Below the pieces are notes generated by a model. The model was not told the DNA's origin, did not search any database, and saw nothing but the letters and a program-made list of their open reading frames with translations. 27,872 nt of DNA from Fimiplasma intestinipullorum (GTDB lineage Bacteria > Bacillota_I > Bacilli_A > Erysipelotrichales > Coprobacillaceae), in contig DVMJ01000041.1 in NCBI GenBank assembly GCA_018715065.1, positions 1 to 27,872 on the forward strand, in the 5' to 3' direction. How positions within the stretch are numbered: the stretch's first letter is position 1; the number at the start of each line of letters is the position of its first letter. The position numbers and the translations under genes were made by a program. Below, one piece after another: positions 24,231 to 27,872 of the stretch.

Positions 24231-24434
24231 GTGCACTCCATATTGACCCGGCGCGAGCGTGAAATTTTTACTCGACTTGTCGATAATAAAACAACGCAGA
24301 TAATTGCCGGTGAACTGGGCATCAGTGAGAAAACGGTCCGTAATCACATTTCGAATGTGATGGGAAAACTGGGCGCAGCCAGTCGTATCCAGGCTGTGCT
24401 GGAACTGATTCGCCTCAATGAGCTGAAGCTCTGA
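24231..24434 (+). CDS. GerE-like stand-alone LuxR-type HTH regulator
   Basis: This 67-residue protein is little more than a LuxR-type helix-turn-helix: LTRREREIFTRLVDNKTTQI, IAGELGISEKTVRNHISNVM, GKLGAASRIQAVLELIRL. It has no receiver or sensor domain, like GerE of Bacillus (a late mother-cell sporulation regulator) and other short GerE-type proteins. In B. subtilis gerE lies near racE and gerM; the same neighbours (murI and a GerM-domain gene) follow here. The start is GTG 24231, with a run of seven G ending eight bases ahead; the ATG at 24224 is in another frame. A terminator follows at once. Whether this organism sporulates cannot be told from the window. Confidence 0.88.
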   Translation: MHSILTRREREIFTRLVDNKTTQIIAGELGISEKTVRNHISNVMGKLGAASRIQAVLELIRLNELKL

Positions 24435-24441
24435 TCGAAAT

Positions 24442-24466
24442 AGGATTGGTTAGCCAATCCTTTTTT
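24442..24466 (+). terminator. Rho-independent terminator after the GerE-like gene
   Basis: AGGATTGG and CCAATCCT form an 8-bp stem with a TTAG loop, followed by six T. Confidence 0.9.
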
Positions 24467-24527
24467 AGGTTTTGAGTAGGCAAAAGCAGGGAATTGGTAT
24501 ATAATAGGAAAAAATGAGGTGAAAAAG

Positions 24528-25760
24528 ATGCAGAAGAAGAAAGTGGCAATGATCCTGATCGTAATCTTTGTCTTTGCCATCAGCTTTACGATATTAAATT
24601 TTAAGTATGACCGTTTTTACCGCATCAATGGCATTGACAACGAAAACCGTGAATTGATCAAGGAGTATCTCACAGAGGAAGAACAGAATTATCTGGTTGA
24701 AAATTCTTTTCCGATGGATCGCTTTTTACGCTTTTTAACTTATGATGATTTCCATCTTCATTATCTGGAATACTATGAACAGATCGAGGCAGAGGGATTG
24801 TATGACAATACAGCGGATGTCATCAGTCATACCAATACCCTGGTCGAGAAACTAACACGGGATAACGCGAGTCCGGATACGATGATCACGCGGCTTCTGG
24901 ATGATGATTTTGTCGACGATTATCTCAATAACGCTGATTTTAAACTGGAGAATCTGGAATATTATGAGCTGATCCTGTCAGTTCAGGGGAAGATTGATGA
25001 ACAGCAGTTCGCTACGATTCAAAGTATCATTGATCATCTGAATGTTTTGGATGAATATGGCACAGAACGCAGTAAGCTTGATCAGCTGGCCCGTTGGGTC
25101 GATTACCATTATCAGGTCGAAGATATCGATGCTTACTTAAAAGCGAAGGTGGATAATGCCGAGATCTCTTTATTGGAAAATCCGGATAGTTTGACGACGA
25201 TCGTGGATGATGCCCATACGATCTCAACTTATGTTCCGGCCAATCTGGAACTTGCCAGCGATGTTGATCGTCTGGATTTTCTGACTTATATGCGTCAGGA
25301 TGCCTACCATGACTATAAAGAAATGGTTCAGGCTGCACTGGCGAGCCTGCCGGAGCATCGTCTCTTGCTGACACAGGCCTATCGTTCTTCACAGTCCATT
25401 GAAAATGAATATGCCAAAGGGCTGACGACCAATCGGGGCGGCAGCAGTGAATATCAGTTGGGACTGTTGATCGATGTACAGGAGTATGGTCAGGATGAGA
25501 GTACTTTTGCAGATTCCGAATTAAGCCAATGGTTACAGTTAAATGCCCATCTGTATGGTTTTGTTCTGCGCTATCCGGAAGGAAAGGAAGAAGTCACAGG
25601 ACATGCTTATTCAGCAACGACCTACCGCTATGTGGGAAAAGAAATTGCAGCCCAGATGTATGCTGAAAACTGGACCTTAGAGGAGTATCTCAATCCGCCT
25701 GTCGATCAGTCGGAAGCAGAAACTACGCCAACGGAAGGAGAACAAACAAATGAACAATAG
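24528..25760 (+). CDS. Membrane-anchored VanY/LAS-family D,D-carboxypeptidase-like protein, zinc site lost
   Basis: The 410 residues comprise a short basic start, one transmembrane helix (about 8-26, outward-facing), a helical acidic domain of unknown type (about 40-250), and a C-terminal VanY-like domain (about 265-390). That domain keeps TQAYRSSQSIENEYAKG, SQWLQLNAHLYGFVLRYPEG, KEEVTGH and YRYVGKEIA. The expected zinc and catalytic residues do not survive: SxHxxGxAxD reads SEYQLGLLID (Y309 for His; D316 kept), and ExxH of EPWHFRYVG reads SATTYRYVG (S362 for Glu, T365 for His). It is probably a non-catalytic wall-binding or regulatory protein (inference). ATG 24528 has AGGTG six bases ahead; a TATAAT at 24500-24505 is a possible -10. 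It overlaps murI by 11 bases. Confidence 0.87.
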   Translation: MQKKKVAMILIVIFVFAISFTILNFKYDRFYRINGIDNENRELIKEYLTEEEQNYLVENSFPMDRFLRFLTYDDFHLHYLEYYEQIEAEGLYDNTADVISHTNTLVEKLTRDNASPDTMITRLLDDDFVDDYLNNADFKLENLEYYELILSVQGKIDEQQFATIQSIIDHLNVLDEYGTERSKLDQLARWVDYHYQVEDIDAYLKAKVDNAEISLLENPDSLTTIVDDAHTISTYVPANLELASDVDRLDFLTYMRQDAYHDYKEMVQAALASLPEHRLLLTQAYRSSQSIENEYAKGLTTNRGGSSEYQLGLLIDVQEYGQDESTFADSELSQWLQLNAHLYGFVLRYPEGKEEVTGHAYSATTYRYVGKEIAAQMYAENWTLEEYLNPPVDQSEAETTPTEGEQTNEQ

Positions 25761-26529
25761 TCCAATCGGTGTCTTTGATTCGGGTGTCGGCGGACTGACC
25801 GTTTTAAAAGAATTAGCTGATTTGATGCCAAATGAAACATATATTTATATTGGCGATAACTGCCATTCTCCTTATGGAGATAAGAGCCGCCAGGAGCTGC
25901 TGGCATATACGACAGATATTCTGTCTTATTTTCAGACGCAGGGCACTGATCTGGTGGTGATGGCCTGTAATACGACAAGCAGTCTGGTCCTGGAGGAACT
26001 GCGTTTGCGCTTTGACAAGATGACCATCATTGGGGTCATCGATGCAACGGTCGAAAAAGTCAGCCAGACGCAAAAAGAGAGAGTTCTGGTGATGGCTACG
26101 GCAGCTACCATCGCCAGCGGTGTTTACCAGCAGAAAATAGGGGCATCCAGCTATGGATTGGCGTGTCCTAAACTTGTTCCTTTGATTGAACAGGCGGCCC
26201 CACAGGCAATGATCGAGGCGTATTTGAAGACACTTTTGGAGCCGCTGCAGGGTCAGTTTGACCAGATTGTGCTAGGTTGTACGCATTATCCAATCATTCA
26301 GGACATGATCGGGCATCTTTATCCGGGCGCACAGCTGATCTCCAGCAGTGAAGCCGTGGCGCATGCGGTTTATCAATATTGTCTTCAAGCCAATCGGATT
26401 GCATCAAAGAAGACGGCACGGTCCAAGATCTATACGACCGGTGCTTTAGAGAGTTTTGTACTCTCATCGCGTTCTTTCTTTGATTATCGCGGTTACGATG
26501 TACGCTACTTACCGCCATTGACTAAGTGA
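25750..26529 (+). CDS. murI: Glutamate racemase
   Basis: MurI makes D-glutamate for peptidoglycan, the substrate of MurD encoded earlier in this window. Signatures are IGVFDSGVGGLTVLKEL (residues 6-22), YIGDNCHSPYG (usually DTARxPYG), VVMACNTTSS with the first catalytic Cys, and LGCTHYPII with the second. The 259-residue length is slightly short but complete. ATG 25750 has GGAAGGAG ahead and lies within the 3' end of the VanY-like gene, so the two are translationally coupled. In B. subtilis racE likewise sits near gerE and gerM. A short hairpin follows the stop. Confidence 0.96.
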   Translation: MNNSPIGVFDSGVGGLTVLKELADLMPNETYIYIGDNCHSPYGDKSRQELLAYTTDILSYFQTQGTDLVVMACNTTSSLVLEELRLRFDKMTIIGVIDATVEKVSQTQKERVLVMATAATIASGVYQQKIGASSYGLACPKLVPLIEQAAPQAMIEAYLKTLLEPLQGQFDQIVLGCTHYPIIQDMIGHLYPGAQLISSSEAVAHAVYQYCLQANRIASKKTARSKIYTTGALESFVLSSRSFFDYRGYDVRYLPPLTK

Positions 26530-26532
26530 GTG

Positions 26533-26560
26533 AAAGGGATGGTCTAAAGCCATCCCTTTT
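26533..26560 (+). terminator. Hairpin after murI, probable weak terminator
   Basis: A 10-bp stem (26533-26542 with 26550-26559) has a 7-base loop but only about four T at its end. Partial read-through into the GerM-domain gene is likely, since no clear promoter lies between. Confidence 0.65.
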
Positions 26561-26588
26561 GACATAAGATGCAATAAGGAGGTAGGCT

Positions 26589-27551
26589 ATGAAAAAACAA
26601 TGGATCAAAAATGGCTTGTTTTGCTTATTGTGTCTGATTACACTTGGTGGCTATCTTTTTGGCCGCAATACCTCACAGGTTGATAAAACAGTCAGTGTGG
26701 AAAGTGATGGTAATTATCATCAGATCGTTTATGAGGACGCGGATAGGATGCTGATTCCGATTACCTATCAGATTGCGGTCGATGCAGCGAATTCGGATGA
26801 TCTCAAACAGGTGTTCAGCCTGATGAAGAGCCCGGGGTCACTATCCGAATATCTCCATTCATTTGTGCCTGATGAGTTGGAACTGGTAAGCACAACATTG
26901 GATGAAAACGGGAACCTCAATTTGGATTTTTCCTCAGCACTCGAGCAGGTGACTAGAGAACAAGAGCTGCGCTTTTTAGAGGGACTGGTCTTTGTCTACG
27001 GTCAGTTTGAAGGCGTCAACAGTTTGACATTTTCCATGGCCGGCGACCCGCTCTCAAAGCTCCCCCAAGGAGAAATTGACCTGACGCAGCCATTGACGCG
27101 TGAACTGGGGATCAATAACTTCGAATCTTCAACACGAGATCTGCACCATACGACATCGGTGGTCGTCTATTATGCTAAACAGATCGGGAATGAGGAATTA
27201 TATGTCCCTGTTTCTAAACGTTTGGAGATCTCCGATGATATTGCTTATACGTTAAACGAGGTTCTTGATGAAGTCAGCATAACCTCGACACTGACGACGG
27301 CTTCATGCCTGGAGGATGTGGTCGTGCTGGAAGGCTCCAGCCTGGAAGATGGGCACTTGCTGGTAAACTTGAACAGTGCGGTTCTCTTAGATGAAAGTAC
27401 CATTAATCAGGATATCTATGACCTGTTGCTGCTGTCCTTCAGCCATCTGGAGGGTGTAGAAGAGATCAGTTTACAGGTTCAGGGAGAGGATCTGGGGTCC
27501 GGAGAGGCCAGTAAAGTTTCAGAAATCGTTTATAATACCATCCGCATGTAG
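26589..27551 (+). CDS. Membrane-anchored protein with two GerM domains
   Basis: This 320-residue protein has one N-terminal hydrophobic helix (about residues 8-26; no lipobox Cys), then an extracellular region with two GerM-type repeats. The first, about 55-165, contains LELVSTTLDENGNLNLDFSS and FLEGLVFVYGQFEGVNSLTF; the second, about 190-315, contains VVVYYAKQIGNEELYVPVSK, LNSAVLLDES and LLLLSFSHLEGVEEISLQVQ. GerM domains occur in Bacillus GerM, a sporulation protein involved in septal peptidoglycan processes, and also in LpqB. Following murI, as near racE in Bacillus, fits an envelope role; no catalytic residues are known. AAGGAGG lies seven bases ahead of the ATG. Confidence 0.87.
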   Translation: MKKQWIKNGLFCLLCLITLGGYLFGRNTSQVDKTVSVESDGNYHQIVYEDADRMLIPITYQIAVDAANSDDLKQVFSLMKSPGSLSEYLHSFVPDELELVSTTLDENGNLNLDFSSALEQVTREQELRFLEGLVFVYGQFEGVNSLTFSMAGDPLSKLPQGEIDLTQPLTRELGINNFESSTRDLHHTTSVVVYYAKQIGNEELYVPVSKRLEISDDIAYTLNEVLDEVSITSTLTTASCLEDVVVLEGSSLEDGHLLVNLNSAVLLDESTINQDIYDLLLLSFSHLEGVEEISLQVQGEDLGSGEASKVSEIVYNTIRM

Positions 27552-27579
27552 AAAGCTTTCTAATTTAGAAGGCTTTTTA
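27552..27579 (+). terminator. Rho-independent terminator after the GerM-domain gene
   Basis: A 10-bp stem (27552-27561 with 27567-27576, one T.G pair) with a 5-base loop is followed by a run of T. Confidence 0.87.
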
Positions 27580-27872
27580 TTGTTTTTAGCGTCAAAACTC
27601 ATTAAAATAAGATTACATAGAAGGAGCTAACTATATAAAAGTCAAGAGATTTCGATGAAAAAGTATGAAAATGGAAATCAAGCAATAAGTTAGCTAAAAA
27701 AGAATCAAGAACATTGACATTGTGAGTATTTGTATAAAATAAAGGTGCACTAAAAACTACCAAAAAGAAAGAACTCGTTGGCAACGCTTACATTATTTTT
27801 GTTTGTTGACTATCTTAGCAGGTCAGGATCAAAGTATGTTCCTGTACTTAATAGATGATAGATGACTCTCAT
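27580..27872 (+). other. AT-rich tail without a supportable gene
   Basis: No ORF here has a start codon, SD site and recognisable protein. An AAGGAG at 27621-27626 leads to no long frame. TTGACA at 27714-27719 and an AT-rich TATAAA at 27733-27738 are too close (13 bases) for a good promoter. The 8-bp inverted repeat AGCTAACT (27625-27632) and AGTTAGCT (27688-27695) spans 55 bases. One + frame from about 27742 reads GALKTTKKKELVGNAYIIFV before a stop; it looks protein-like but has no start. The base composition is clearly richer in A and T than the genes before it. It may be a decayed gene or the edge of an acquired segment. Confidence 0.5.

Noticed and set aside
27714..27738. Promoter in the tail (TTGACA and TATAAA)
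   Set aside because: The spacer is only 13 bases, too short for a standard promoter.
27602..27784. 60-residue ORF on the - strand in the tail
   Set aside because: No SD site, low-complexity hydrophobic composition from AT-rich DNA, and no recognisable family.
1..27872. CRISPR array, tRNA, rRNA or insertion sequence
   Set aside because: No regularly spaced repeats, cloverleaf-like sequence, rRNA motif or transposase frame was seen in reading the window.

Overview
This is a gene-dense chromosomal window from a low-to-mid-GC Gram-positive bacterium (Firmicutes/Bacillota). The gene order, strong Shine-Dalgarno (SD) sites, T-box leader and divergent sequences suggest an Erysipelotrichia-like or related lineage. 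The phylum is well supported; the class is inference. Nearly everything lies on the + strand; only rnhC is on the - strand. I see no rRNA, tRNA, CRISPR array, integrase or transposase.

Layout. (1) 1-3558: the end of a peptidoglycan precursor block, murE (cut by the window edge), mraY and murD, closed by a terminator. (2) 3569-8406: a self-contained operon with its own promoter and a perfect palindromic operator. It encodes a TetR regulator, a 979-aa protein with two acyl-CoA dehydratase activase (ASKHA) domains fused to a dehydratase-like half, and a separate 417-aa second dehydratase-like half. (3) 8472-9196: a small two-helix membrane protein of unknown function, then a probable frameshifted remnant. 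(4) 9139-15460: a division and translation block: sepF, ylmH, divIVA, an isoleucine T-box, ileS, lspA and an rluD-type pseudouridine synthase. (5) 15461-18119: a compact BceAB-like ABC transporter and a flavin-reductase-domain protein. (6) 18118-24181: rnhC on the - strand, then cvpA, mutS2 and uvrC. (7) 24231-27579: a GerE-like regulator, a VanY-like protein without its zinc ligands, murI and a double-GerM-domain protein. (8) 27580-27872: an AT-rich tail with no clear gene.

Most genes belong to conserved Firmicutes neighbourhoods for wall synthesis, division-site assembly, isoleucyl-tRNA supply and DNA repair. The most unusual points are: the TetR/split activase-dehydratase operon, a candidate uncharacterised redox system; two proteins whose sequences imply altered or lost catalysis (RNase HIII with three of four acidic active-site residues changed, and a VanY-like peptidase lacking both zinc histidines and the catalytic Glu); a BceB-type permease without its extracellular sensor domain; and an intrinsic terminator placed just before ylmH, which has no SD site.
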